Source: Ricinus communis (lineage: Eukaryota > Streptophyta > Magnoliopsida > Malpighiales > Euphorbiaceae). Taken from it: DNA of 64,000 nt. The notes under the pieces are model-generated. The model ran no database searches, was not told the DNA's origin, and saw nothing but the letters and a program-made list of their open reading frames with translations. The stretch spans positions 15,504,802-15,568,801 of the forward strand of contig NC_063258.1 of NCBI RefSeq assembly GCF_019578655.1, written 5' to 3'. The translations under genes and the position numbers were made by a program. Shown here one piece after another: positions 21,887-33,054 of this stretch. How positions within the stretch are numbered: the first letter of the stretch is position 1; every line of letters starts with the position of its first letter.

Positions 21887-22780
21887 ATGGCAGCAAACCA
21901 AAGAGCCATATTAGAACAAATCAATGCTAATGCTCGTGCAGAAAACAATAGGCAGAACTTGGTAGGCAATAAGGAAGATTTAGATTTAGTAATTGTTAAT
22001 AATCCCACAATTATGGGTGTTGGTCGTGGCATGGGTTAAGGAGCTAAAGGAGACTGAAACAATGCAATGGGTAAAGCAAATAGTAGAGGTGAGTTTGGTG
22101 GTTACTATGGGTATAATGATGATATGGATAAAAATTTGGGTAGCATCAAACTTAGGATTCCTACCTTTTTAGGAAAATCAGATCTAGAGGCATATTTGGA
22201 GTGGGAAAAGCAAGTAGACCTTATCTTTGATTATCATAATTTTTATGAGAAAAATAAAGTAAAGTTAGTGGTTACTTAATTTTCTGAGTATGCAATAGTA
22301 TGGTGGGATCAATTGGTGGTGAGTAAGAGAAGAAAAAGGGAAGAGCCTACTGATACTTGGCATGCTCTCAAAACCATCATGAAAAGACATTTTCTACTTA
22401 GACATTACCATAGGGAGTTACATCAAAGACTCCAAGCTTTGAAGAAAGGTACTAAGTAGGTAGAGGATTATTATAAGGAAATGGAGATGCTCATGACAAG
22501 GACTGATTTGGATAAAGATAAGGAAGCAACCATGGCACATTTTATTGGTGGGCCTAATAAGGAGATTGCGGATAAAGTCGAATTACGACATTATGTAGAA
22601 CTTGAGAAGTTAGTTTATCTTGCAATTAAGGTTGAAAAGCAATTAAAACCAATTAGCGCAACATGGTTGGAATAAAAAGGAACTTCAAGCAATAGGCCTA
22701 ATTGGTCTAATAAATGGAAAGGAAACAAAAGAGGAGATGATAAGGTTGTTTTTTATGGGAAAAAGTGTAAGAATGTTTCG
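21887..22780 (+). pseudogene. Reina-like gypsy Gag, with in-frame stops
   Basis: One frame runs from ATG at 21887 to about 22780. It shows IKLRIPTFLGKSDLEAYLEWEKQVDLIF, YAIVWWDQLVVSKRR, VEDYYKEMEMLMTR and KVELRHYVELEKLVYLAIKVEKQLK, all characteristic of one plant gypsy Gag type that I associate with Reina-like chromoviruses. Stops interrupt it at 22277-22279, near 22457 and at 22673-22675, plus some before 22067. No frameshift is needed, so the decay is by base change. After the C-terminal basic part (RPNWSNKWKGNKRG) the sequence breaks into unrelated DNA. Clade assignment is from memory. Confidence 0.75.
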
Positions 22781-23840
22781 GGCAACAAGGTGATATTGAA
22801 CCTCTATGAATAAGCTTGAGATCTCCTTTTGAATTGCAGACCCCCAACATATTAACATGAAAACTCCAAGAACCAATTCGGTTCAACCCCTAAGAAAGGT
22901 TAGAAAACAGATTACTTAAGAAGATGATCAAGATTAGAACCTAAGGAAAACTAAGTCCCTTAAACCCCTATTCTAAGTACACCATAAGCATAGATCAACT
23001 CCTTGATAAGTAAGATTTGCATTCAAATAAGAACACAAAGACAAAGCAAATAGCTTTAAGGTTTAAAAACCAATTATCATTCAACTTTAACTTCAACTTA
23101 ATTTTTTTGTTACATCAAAATTTGTACTAGCCTTATAGAGGCCTTAGAAAACCCTAACTCTTAACTTATAAGAATTTACATATCATATAGGATAAAGATA
23201 ACCTTCCTAACTAAAAGAGATAACTTAAACAAAGTCCTAATTAGGATAAAATACATATGTGGCCGCCCATAATAAGCCATGAAACCCTAATTTACATAAG
23301 TCATATAGATGGAACTCATAACATAAGCTAAGTTAGGCCCAAAGTCTTCATATGCTCCAATTTAGCTTCTCTGGTCTTTTTAAGTGCAATTATAGTCATT
23401 CAAGCCCAATAAATTCAATTAGATTCATGAGCCTTGAACTTAGATCTAATTCTTCAAGCCTTGATGTGTCCTTAGCCCAAAAGTCTTGGATAAGCTTATT
23501 GACTTATAATTTGAAATGAATTAGGACTCCTAGTTGAATTAGGATTCCTTTTGTTGCTTGAACTCCTAATATCATTAGGACTCCTTGCAGGATTAGGATT
23601 CCTAGTTGAGTCAGGAGTCCTTATTGGATTAGGTTTTCTTGAGCTAATAGGATCTACATCATCAAGACTCCATGTTGGAGTGGGATTTGTTATGCTAGTT
23701 TGGTTCGTATCATAAAAAGACCAACCTAACCGAAGCTAACAAAATGGAGGTGACTCACTAGCCTTTAGTTGGGGCTTAGTTACTTAGTTACGACTTCTTC
23801 CTTCGTCTTGAGAATAGTGGTTCCTAGACTAGTGCTTTAC
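22781..23840 (-). repeat. LTR-like insert splitting gag from protease
   Basis: About 1 kb of AT-rich, gene-free DNA lies where the zinc knuckle should be. It has CTAACTCTTAACTTATAAG, AGGATAAAGATAACCTTCC and TGTGGCCGCCCAT, and ends with AAAATGGAGGTGACTC. A shortened match to 23095-23230 occurs at 27895-28030, so it is dispersed. On the minus strand the order (leader at left, ggcGGCCACA in the middle) suggests an LTR. The exact ends are uncertain. Confidence 0.45.
23521..23650. repeat. Degenerate repeat of TAGGANTCCTA words
   Basis: Words such as TTAGGACTCCTAGTTGA, TTAGGATTCCTTTTG, TTAGGACTCCTTGC, TTAGGATTCCTAGTTGAG and CAGGAGTCCTTATTGGATTAGG follow one another at irregular spacing of about 20-35 bases. 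Most contain a TAGGAnTCCTA-type near-palindrome. It lies inside the LTR-like insert. Confidence 0.55.
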
Positions 23841-23841
23841 T

Positions 23842-24375
23842 CTATTTGTTGACTAGAGGTGATCTTTTGGTTGCCAGGTACACAGCTAATGCGCAAATGA
23901 AGGAGGAAGATAATATGGAGTAGCAAAGGGACAACATATTCCATACTAGATGCCATGTCCAAGGTAAGACATTCAATGTCATTATTGATAGTGATTGTTG
24001 TACAAACATTGCTAGCACTTTGATTGGTAGAGAAATTAGGATTAAATCTCATTCCACATCCAAAACCTTATAAATTTTTATGGTTAAACAATTATAGTGA
24101 GATAAAAGTTGAAAAGTAGGTTATCGTGACTTTCACTATTGGGAGGTATTCAGATAAAGTGCGATGTGATGTAGTACCAATGCATGCTGGCCATATCTTG
24201 CTTGGTAGGCCATGGCAATTTGATGGAAGGGTTGTCCATAATGGGTTCCTTTCTAAAAGTCATAGTTATACCTCTTTTCTAAAAGAACTATATGATGACC
24301 AATGTAAATTAGAGAGGGAAAGGAGCGAGGCTGAAAGTAGCAAAATTGAAGGGGAGCTGTTTAGCTGGGGAAAGT
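23842..24375 (+). pseudogene. Reina-like gypsy protease
   Basis: The frame reads RDNIFHTRCHVQGKTFNVII followed by DSDCCTNIAS at 23987 onwards. Family members I know have D-G/S-G in this position, so the middle glycine has become Asp and the enzyme is probably dead. A later frame (24126-24377) has FTIGRYSDKVRCDVVPMHAG and HILLGRPWQFDGRVVHNGF, the second protease motif. A frameshift and stops near 24070 separate the two halves. This is the next domain of the same element as the Gag at 21887, now separated by the insert. Confidence 0.75.
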
Positions 24376-25850
24376 GAGGTAGGACATGCATTTCACTCAA
24401 GTAAGTTGTCGTTTATAATTACTTATAATGATGTTTACTTGGACACTACTGAACTTGGTCTTTCCTTGCCGAGTGCATTTGCGAACCTTTTACAGGAATT
24501 TGTTAATGTCTTTCTCGAGAAGATGCCAAGTGGTTTACTGCCTCAAAGAGGGATTAAACATAAAAAAGACTTCACTCCAAGGGCTGCCATACCAAATATA
24601 CTAGCCTATAGAAGTAATCCAGAGGAGACAAAGGAGCTTCAAAGGCAAGTGGATGAATTGATGTCTAAAGGGTATGTGCAAGGGAGCTTAAGTCCTTGTG
24701 CTGTTCCGGTCATTTTAGTACCAAAAAAGGATGGCACTTAGAGAATGTGTGTGGAATATTATGCAATTAATAAAATAACAGTAAAGTATCATCATCCTAT
24801 CCCTAGGTTAGATAATATGCTTGATAAGTTGCATGGTGCATGTTACCTAAGATTGATTTACATTCAGAATATTATCAAATTCGCATAAAAGTTGGGGATG
24901 AATGGAAAACATCATTTAAGACTAAGTATGGTTTTTATGAGAGGCTTGTACTGCCATTTAGGCTTACTAATGTACTTAGCAGTTTCATGAGGTTGATGAA
25001 CCATGTATTGTGTGAATTTCCTAGTAAATTTGTAGTTGTATATTTTGATGATATTCTAATCTATTCTAAGTCTTTTGATGATCATGTTATACATGTGCCT
25101 AGGGTCTTAGATGTTCTTAGAAAAGAATTTTTTTTAGTAATCTAAAGAAGTGTATTTCTTGCATGGATAGAGTCATATTTTTAGGTTTTGTTATTACTTC
25201 TAAAGGTCTAGATGTTGATGAAGGAAAGGTGAAGCAATTAAAGAATGGCCGACACCTACTAATATTAGCCAAGGCAAGGGGTTTTATGGTGTTGCATGTT
25301 TTTATCAAAGGTTCATTAGGGACTTTAGTAGCATTGCCGCAACTTTGAATGAGATTGTCAAGAAGAATGTTCGGTTTAATTAGGGTAATGCACAAGAAAA
25401 TGCTTTTAATTTGCGTAAAGATAGATTGTATAGGGCTCATTTGCTGATTTTACCTAACTTTGATAAAACCTTTAAGATTGAATATGACGCTAGTGGCATT
25501 GGTGTTGTGCCTGTTTTGATGCAAGAACAAAGGCCAATTTGCTATTTTACTGAAAAGCTAAATGGGGCAGCACTTCGGTACCCAACATATGACAAAGAAC
25601 TCTATGCTTTGCATACATGGCAACACTACCTTTGGCCTAAGGAGTTTGTCATACATACAGATCATGAGAGTTTGAAGCATCTCAAGAGGCAAGACAAGTT
25701 GAACCGAAGACATGCAAAGTGGATGGAGTTCATTGAGATATTCCCATATGTGATCAAGTATAAGAAGGTCAAGATAATGTGGTTGCTGATGCATTATCCC
25801 GAAGGTATGCGTTGCTTAATACTCTTAATACTCACCCCCAAAACAGTTTA
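24376..25850 (+). pseudogene. Reina-like reverse transcriptase and RNase H, truncated
   Basis: RT motifs are found in three frames: YRSNPEETKELQRQVDELMSKG and SPCAVPVILVPKKDGT before a stop at 24739-24741, [14 protein letters not shown] and FKTKYGFYERLVLPFRLTN (24840 onwards) with the active-site box YFDD at residues 68-71 of that frame, then VIFLGFVITSKGLDVDEGKV. RNase H follows at 25411-25851 with [17 protein letters not shown] [22 protein letters not shown] and a shifted VADALS. Five residues are missing between YDKELYAL and TWQHYLW compared with relatives. The element stops just after RNase H; integrase is absent. Confidence 0.8.
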
Positions 25851-26604
25851 ATAAGATTAGTTACACATGTTCATGATTAAACTAATAAAAGAATCAAATA
25901 CAAAGTAAACAAGAACCGAAAAGAACATGTACATCCTTTTCTAAAATGTTAGAAATGCTATCCCCTCTTGAATAACTCTGAATCCATTCTCTGTAACTCA
26001 AGGTCTCCTTCTTCTTTCCTTTGAATCTTTAATCCAATCCTCAAGAAAAGCTATCTGGATGATGTTGAAGTGGAATTTGTCTTCGTTTTCCTCCTCTTGA
26101 TCGTCTATCTTCAATATCCCAAAGTTCTCTCCCTCTAGAATCTCCTTTCTCTTTCTTTTCTTTTAAATAAGGCTTCGGGATCCAACCTGGCATGGATTTG
26201 GTTAGCACGGCCTGGATCCATGCCATGTTAGGCTAAATTGTACAACTGGCATTCTTTCAGCATGGCTTGGATTTGGCTGTGTTGCTCAGCACGAGCATGC
26301 TCCTAGGCCGTGTTACTCTCAGGAACCGTGTTGCAAATTGCCATGGGTAAGGAATTTCAGCATGCCCTCTGACCCTAACAGTGCTTCTCAACACCGACAA
26401 GTTGGCAGGATGTGTTGAACAGTCTAATGCACCCAATTCATCCGTTTCTTCCTGATTTTGGTCCGATTTCTCTCTAACTTTGATGATGTACCTAGAAGAA
26501 CTCTTGAGACATAAAGGAAACTAAAACAGGGTGATTCTAATACAATAACACATAATTTGCGCTAAAAAAACTCAAAATAAAGCATGCAAACATGTGTAAT
26601 ATCA
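25851..26604 (-). repeat. Truncated Athila-like LTR
   Basis: The end ACATGTGTAATATCA parallels the ATATCA end of the LTR at 3570-5047. The stretch GACATAAAGGAAACTAAAACAGGGTGATTC matches GACCTGAAACATGAAAGGAACC...CAGGTGATT there in order. CACGG/CATGG-rich U3 sequence lies at about 26170-26400. The R/U5 half is mostly missing, so the block begins abruptly after the truncated RNase H. No gene is seen. Confidence 0.55.
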
Positions 26605-28723
26605 AGGATATCATTGGTATAAGAAAACATGGAATCGCAATTGACAAGCTTGACCGATGGCATTGGGGATTACCTTGATGATCAAGCAGGATGAGACATA
26701 AATCCACGCATGTAAAGCATAAATCATGTTATTTTCAATTAATCCAAGCATAATAATAGTAGGAATTCGAGTGCTCTGATGTCTGAAATGCATATAACAA
26801 AGTAATTTGGGTCTGAGTGTTTCTAGGTAGGCCTATGCAAAATTACCCTTATTTTTGTTAAGCTGGGTCATAAAATTTCAGACTATGAGAGTTGTTGCCT
26901 AGTCAACTCCTCTCGCATTCTTGATTTGACTTTAGTTTATTTATCCTTATGTATTTATTTATTCATATTTAGCATCTAGTTTCTTCTTCTTATGGAATAA
27001 GGGCTTTCGCACTAGAACGACTGCATGCAACTAAATACTTAAGGCTAATGAGCATATTATTTCAGTTTTCTACCTTGCAGAAAATCAAGTTATAGGTTCT
27101 TTGAATAACTTTTTAGACTTAATCAACACTTGCTCTAGCAAGCATAGACTTATCCTCACGTCCAACCTTTCTCTTGTGTTCTTTGTCTACCATTGTGTTT
27201 AAATCAATTTCATTTGATCCTTACGATTAGCCGTATGGAAGAGAGCAAAGAACTTGTGATTGCTTTCCTTATTGGATCTGAAATCCTACCGATATTCTCA
27301 TTTTTTTTATTTATTTCATGTCTCTCTTTCTAATCTCTGTCTAGTATGATGGTTTAATTTTATTTAGGAGCATAAAAATGACTGTTGAATGAAAGCGTGT
27401 GGAAGCAGCAATCATAGGCACCAATTTAATGCTTCGACGAAAGCAAAGAGAGAAAATTAGTTGATCGTGTATTGATATCATTCTCCGAATGATTGCAGAC
27501 GAATCTTTTAAAGGAAAGGGGGAACGACGAGAATCAAGGCATGCTAAAATATTCCAATTCAAGATTTGCACAATTAGGATCTCCATCGTTCCTTATTCAT
27601 CTAGGCATGAGGACCCCTGATGACGCAAGGTTTGGCATAAGAGATCATGGGAATGCAATTGACAAGCTTGACTGATGACATTAGGCTTTAGCTTGATGAT
27701 CCACCCGCGTAAGAGAGAAATCATGTTGTCTCAATTAATGCAAGTGTAATACAAGCTGAAATTTGAGAACTTTGATGTTTGAAGTGCATATAATGAAGTA
27801 ATTTTGGTTGGATTTTTTTTATGTAGGCCCATGTGAACTTAACTTTATTTTTGTTAAGCTCGCTCAAAAAATTTGAGACTACGAGTTGATGCCAGTTAAA
27901 ATTCAACTTAATCCTATAGGCCTTAGAAAGTCCTAAATCTTAACTAATAAGGATTTACGTCCATCTAGGATAAAGATAACCTTGCTAACTAAAAAGGATG
28001 AGTAAACAAAGTCATAATTAGGTGAAAATAGTTTTAGTTTTATTTAGGGAGCATAAACACTACTATTGAGAGAGAGTGCCTGGAGCGACAATTACAGACA
28101 CCGATCCAATGCTTAGATAAATGCAAAAAAAAAAAAATTAGTTGATCGAGTATTGATATCATTCTCTTAATGATCGTAGATAAATCTTTTGGAGGAAAGA
28201 GGAAACGATGAGAATCGAGGCACGAACAAATATTCTAATTCAGAATTTGCACCATTTGGAATCTACATATTTTTTATTCCTCTAGGCACGATGAAACATG
28301 ATAACACAATGATTAGTTTAAGGAATCATGGAAATGCAATTGATAGCCTTGACCGGTGGCATTGGGGCTTGGCTTTAAGATCAAGCAAGATGAGATATAT
28401 ATACATGCGCGTAAGATAGAAATCATAATATTACCAATGAATCCAAGCATAATATAATAAGGAATGTGAGCTTTTTGATCTTTGAAATGCATATAATTAA
28501 GTAATTTGGTTTAGAGTGTTATTAGGTAGGCTTGCATGAATTTCCCCTTGTTTTCATTAAGTTGGTTCATAAAATTTGGGACCTTCATCATTCCCTGTTC
28601 CTCAAGGCACAAGGACTCTTGATGAAATAAAGATTATTATTAGGACTAGTTAACAACTCTTATAGTCCCAAATTTAATGATTACGCAGGACGAGACGTAG
28701 ATCTACGTGCATAAGAGAGAAGT
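26605..28723 (+). repeat. R1 array, interrupted
   Basis: Two to three R1 units are present. The landmark GGAGCATAAA lies near 27366 and 28048, TTTATTTATTCATATTTAGC near 26960, and GACCGGTGGCATTGGGGCTT near 28350. At about 27895-28030 a piece related to 23095-23230 replaces R1 sequence. The last 150 bases (28585-28723) are a jumble of short R1 pieces, one of them inverted (TTAACAACTCTTATAGTCCC). No coding region is supported. Confidence 0.65.
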
Positions 28724-28936
28724 TGTGAGAGCCTGGCCTAGAGAAGTGGTCCGATAAGAGCGGAAAGTGGACGCCGAGGCAAAGATAGGATGCTTGGACA
28801 AGGAGCAGCTTCTGGTAGGCTTCTAGGGTGGCAGCAATCTAAGGTACGGGGTACTTAAATGAATGAAATTGCATATCAAAATGGGGCTGGAAATAGTTGA
28901 TAACATATATGTAAAGAGTTGGAACTAATCACTTGA

Positions 28937-29037
28937 GGTGCCTTTCGGTTGTTTGGCTGTAGAGTTATAGGAACTCCAATGTTAAACGTGCTTGATTCAG
29001 AGAAATTTCAAGATGGGGAACCTCTTGGGAAGTTCTC
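28937..29037 (+). other. 5S rRNA-like segment in the first TRIM LTR
   Basis: The order of 5S internal promoter parts is kept: box A-like TGTTAAACGTGCTTGA (28980-28995; plant 5S has AGTTAAGCGTGCTTGG), intermediate element AGATGGGGA (29011-29019), and box C-like GAACCTCTTGGGAAGTTCTC (29018-29037). AGGAACTCCAATG upstream matches AGAACTCCGAAG. The several changes make a functional 5S gene unlikely. Confidence 0.7.
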
Positions 29038-29409
29038 AAATCCGCCAAAGGGACAAAGCCTTGAGGTCAATGAGGGGCTAAAGCGGACAATATCTCATTT
29101 GATTTGGTTCTGGATCGTTAAAAATGGTATCAAAGCAAGACCGCTCTACTAGATGTGTGGTTCGAGGATGAACCAGTCGGAAGTTGGAGGCATGTGACAG
29201 CCTAGCCTAGAGAAGCGGTCCCACGAGGGCGGGAAGTTGACGCCGGGGCAAAGATAGGATGCCTGGACAAGGAGCAGCTTCTAGCAGGCTTCTAGGATGG
29301 TAGCAATCTAAGGTACGGGTGTACATGAATGAATCGAATTGCACATCGAAATGGGGCGGGAAATGGTTGATAACATATATGTAAAGAGCTGGAACTAATC
29401 ACATGAGGC

Positions 29410-29507
29410 GTCTTTTGGTTGTTTTTCTATGAAGTTATAGGAACTCTAAAGTTAAACGTGCTTAGTTCAAATAAATTCCAGGATGGGGGACCTCCTGGAA
29501 AGTTCTC
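29410..29507 (+). other. 5S rRNA-like segment in the second TRIM LTR
   Basis: Matching parts occur here: AAGTTAAACGTGCTTAGT (from 29449), GGATGGGGGA (29481-29490) and CCTCCTGGAAAGTTCTC (29491-29507). Box C is closer to real 5S (GACCTCCTGGGAAGTC) than in the first LTR, so the copies have diverged separately. Confidence 0.7.
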
Positions 29508-29622
29508 AAACTCGCCAAAGGACAAAACTGTGAGGCCAGTGGGGCCAAAGCGGACAATATCTCATGTGATCAAGTCCCGGGTCGTTCAAATCTTAAAAAA
29601 ATAAGATTAAGACTGTCAGCCT

Positions 29623-29880
29623 CGAGAGTGAGTTAAGGAAGTATATTTCAGACCCTTCGCATGTGTTGCAGCGTCAATATGTGGAAGTAAGTGAAGATCT
29701 GACTTACAAGGAACAAGCCTCCCTTGCCGTTTTCCTCCATCGGCAGCCTCGGAGGAGCTTTGCCAGAGCCGAGACTTTCCAGCCCCGATCTGGTGCCTTC
29801 TGGAGGACTTTCGGCCAAAATGCTTATGTTTCGGACTCCCCACAACTCAAGGTTCGCATAGGCGCTTCTGGATTCAAAGT
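29623..29880 (+). pseudogene. Gypsy integrase C-terminal fragment
   Basis: One frame reads SELRKYISDPSHVLQRQYVEVSEDLTYKEQ, matching the segment before the chromodomain in Tekay-type integrases (compare MLRRYRSDPSHVIKIPEIEVSEKLTYVEE in the element at 12752-13105). The open frame then runs to a TGA after GASGFKV without chromodomain wording. It is a short, orphan 3' piece of pol and is followed by LTR-like DNA. Confidence 0.6.
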
Positions 29881-30695
29881 TTGAGACCGTTGGCAGGATC
29901 GACTTCCGGGCCCTAGTGTTTTTTGGACGCGCTTTCGGCTCGGTATAATTTTATCTGGACTTCAAAAATTATGTTGTAACTTTAGAAAAATATTATTGCT
30001 ATTAATTATCAATTATGGATAATTTGAAATTAATTAGATTTAATTAATTATGATTTTTGGTGTGTTGCGGAGTCGGGATAAATAATGCAGTTTTCATGGC
30101 CCTACTCCCGTTAATTAATCGCGAAACATTTGAAATGTTTCTAGCAGGTTTTGGACCCATTGTACGAGGGGTAAATGTCTGTAATTTAAAGGAGTCTCTG
30201 CCGAATTTTTGACAGAATTCTCGAGTCTAATATAATTTTAGGCAGTCTAATCTAGTGGTTTAGGCTTAGGGAAATTTAAGAATATCTATTAACTTAGTGT
30301 TTTCATGAATAGATAATCCGTCCATCCCGGCAACTCCACCCTAGGCGTAGGAGCGGACTGCGGAGCGCAATAGAACTATGAGTTAAAGTCATATAATCGC
30401 TCTACATTGGCATTGTCTAAATTTAATGCGATATTTAATAATTAATGTTTATGTATGATTATCATTATCGTTATTATAAGTAAACTTCATTTAATTGATA
30501 ATCATCACAAATAATATTAATATTATTATTAGTTAATTTATCTCGTTATTTATGATATTTTAAATAATGTTATTTTAATACTATTATTATCATCTCTATA
30601 GATATTTTGCATGTTTGCTTTACCCGATATTACTAAACTTTATTTCTCAATATGTAATTGAATAAATTATATTGCCTATGAGTAGCCTATTTATG

Positions 30696-30753
<58 letters not shown>

Positions 30754-31069
30754 ATAATTGTAACTTTGGGATGAGGTGACAATAAAACATGCCACCTAAT
30801 GGGTTGCATCTGGATCCCGTGCGCATCGATAATAATCAGAGAAAGGTAACAAAGGTTATTTTTGGAATTTTTCCTGGTCGAGTATAACTCTCTAAGCTAT
30901 GAAAGCTTGATTGCCGGAGAAAGGTTCCTAGTCGAGCAATGCTCTTTGGGCGCCGGCTTAATTGGAAATCAAGTGTCCATCACGACCCGATTTATAGGCC
31001 CATGCACAAATCTCTGTCTGGTCATTAATAACTTTTCATAGTTTGTCGTAGACCAGATCAAAAGAACAT
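29881..31069 (+). repeat. Chromovirus LTR-like fragment
   Basis: Around 30050-30290 it shares words with the reverse complement of the LTR at 39515-41551: GGTGTGTTGCGGAGTCGGGA, ACTCCCGTTAATTAA, GGGGTAAATGTC and TGCCGAATTTT, in the same order. Thus it is the same or a related family in opposite orientation. The right part has TCACGACCCGATTTATAGGCCC at 30976-30997, like the TCATGACCCGATCTGTGGGCCC at 39518. No gene is seen. Confidence 0.6.
30701..30750. repeat. (AT)25 microsatellite
   Basis: There are fifty bases of uninterrupted AT dinucleotide repeat inside the LTR-like fragment. Confidence 0.95.
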
Positions 31070-32284
31070 ACCAAGTAATTTAGGTCAGATAATCTTTATA
31101 TAGGCCTACGCGAATTTACCCTTATTATTGTTAAGTTGGCTAATAAAATTTTGGAACTATGAGAGTTGTTTCTAAATTAACTCCTCTCTCGTTCTTGATT
31201 TGACTTTAGTTTATTCATTTTTCATTATTTATTTATTCATATTTAGATTCTAGTTTCTTCTTCTTATTAAATGAGCACTTTAGCACTATAAAAACTGCAT
31301 GCAACCGAATACTTGAGGCTAGAGAGCCTATTTTTTCAGTTTTCTACTTTACGGCAAATCAAATTATAGGTTCCTTTAAGAACTTTCTAGACTAATCAAC
31401 ACTCATGCTTGCGAGCATAGACTTATCCCTTACTTCCTTCCTTTCTCTTGTGTTCATTGCCTATCCTTGTGTTTAAATCAATTTGATTTGATCCTTACGT
31501 TTAGCCATAAGGAAGAGAGCAAAGAACCTATGATTTCTTTTCTTACCGGATCTAAAAATCCTACCTATATTCTCATTTTGTTTGCTTATTTTGTGTCTCT
31601 CTTTCTAATCTCTGTCTAGTATGATGGTTTGGTTTTATTTGGGGAGCATAAACACGAGTATTGAGTGAAAGTGCGTGGAAGCAGCAATTATAGGCACCAA
31701 TCCAATACTTCAACAAACGTAAGAAAGAAAATTAGTTTATCGTGTATTGATGTCATTCTCCGAATGGTCATGGACAAATCTTCTAGAGGAAAGTAGAAAC
31801 GATGAGAATATAGGCACACCCATATATTTTGATTCAGCATTTGCAACATTTGGATCTCCATCCTTCCTTGTTCCTCTAGGCATGAGGACTCCTAATGACA
31901 CAAGGATTTGCATAAGGAATCGTGGGAGAGCAATTGACAAGTTGGACCGATGGCATTGGGCCTTAGCTTGATGATTAAGCAGGATGAGACATATATCCAC
32001 GCACGTAAGGTAGAACTCATGTCATTTTTTTATTAATCCAAGTGTAATAATAGCGAAATTCGAGCTCTTTGATGTTTGAAATGCATATAATAATGTAATT
32101 TAGGTCGGTGTGCTTTTAGGTTGGACTAGGAGAATTTACCCCTATTTTTGTTAAGCTGGCTCATAAAATTTGGGACTACGAGAGTTGTTGCCCAGTCAAT
32201 TCCTCTCTCGTTCTTGATTTGACTTTAGTTTATTTATGGTTATTTATTTATTTATTCATGTTTAGCATCTAGTTTCTTATATTA
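31070..32284 (+). repeat. R1 copy, close to full length
   Basis: All R1 landmarks follow in order: TTTAGTTTATTCATTTTTC, GCACTATAAAAACTGCATGC (31283-31302), AGCATAGACTTATCCC, TCTAGTATGATGGTTTGG, GGGGAGCATAAACACGAG (about 31641), AGGCATGAGGACTCCTAATG and GACCGATGGCATTGGGCC. It breaks off in a second round at TTTAGCATCTAGTTTCTT. Open frames of 70-90 codons exist on both strands but have no recognisable domain. Confidence 0.7.
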
Positions 32285-33054
32285 CTTCTTTAAGGAATAA
32301 ATTAGCAATATATGATGCATCATCGATTTTATGACATGCAGTAAAGTGTACTAATTTACTAAATCTATCCACCATATAAATACTATCATTGCCATGCCTA
32401 GACCTTGGCAATCCTTAGATAAAATCCATAGAAACATCAATCCAAGGTGTAATAGAAATAGGCAATGGCATATACAATCCATGGAGCTTGCTTTTAGACT
32501 TAGCACATAAACAAACAACATAGTTGGCACAATATTTCTTAACATCAGCATGATCTTTTACCAATAAAAGTGCTCATGCAACATATCTAAAGTCTTAGCA
32601 ACACCAAAATGCCCCATCAATCCTCCCTCATGCGATTCTTTTAAAATAATCTATGCATAGAACAATTATGCACACATAATCAATTATTTTTAAACAAGTA
32701 GCTATCATGCCTACAGTATTTATCGAAAGCTCCATGCTCGCATGCATCATACACACTTCCAAAATCAAGATCATCAAAATAATGTTCTTTAAGTTATTCA
32801 AATCCAATCAATTCAGAATGAAGTGTGTTAATCAAGGCATACCTCCTGGAGAGTGCATCAGCCACCATATTATCCTTACCCTTCTTGTATTTGATCACAT
32901 AAGGAAAAGTCTGTATAAATGAACTCCAAGTTGCATGCCTTTTGCTCAATTTATTTTGACCCTTCAGATGCTTTAAGCTCTCATGATTTGTATGAATTAC
33001 GAACTCCTTGGGCAATAAATAATGTTGCCATCTCTCCAACACCCGCAAAGGCAA
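32285..33054 (-). pseudogene. Reina-like RNase H to integrase fragment
   Basis: The minus strand starts with RNase H ([37 protein letters not shown] and [16 protein letters not shown], 33054-32794). It continues through [29 protein letters not shown], then an integrase part in a shifted frame with LHGLYMPLPI, WIDVSMDFI and [13 protein letters not shown], ending in [28 protein letters not shown] near 32290. Stops and shifts make it inactive. It is the pol part missing from the element at 21887-25850 but lies in the opposite direction and belongs to a separate copy. Confidence 0.75.

Larger units (their letters stand above)
28724..29588 (+). mobile_element. Cassandra-like TRIM with 5S-like LTRs
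   Basis: Two direct repeats (28724-29120 and 29193-29588, 397 and 396 bp, both starting TGTGA and ending TCGTTA/TCGTTCA) flank about 72 bases. The inner part begins with the iMet-type primer site TGGTATCAAAGC at 29125-29136 and ends with a purine-rich GTCGGAAGTTGGAGGCA. Both LTRs hold a 5S rRNA-like segment. That combination is the hallmark of Cassandra TRIM elements, which have no proteins and rely on an autonomous element. Known Cassandra LTRs are somewhat shorter, as I recall. No matching target duplication was found. Confidence 0.7.

Noticed and set aside
28937..29507. Functional 5S rRNA genes
   Set aside because: Only parts of 5S are similar, with several changes in box A and box C, and both lie within LTR-like direct repeats.
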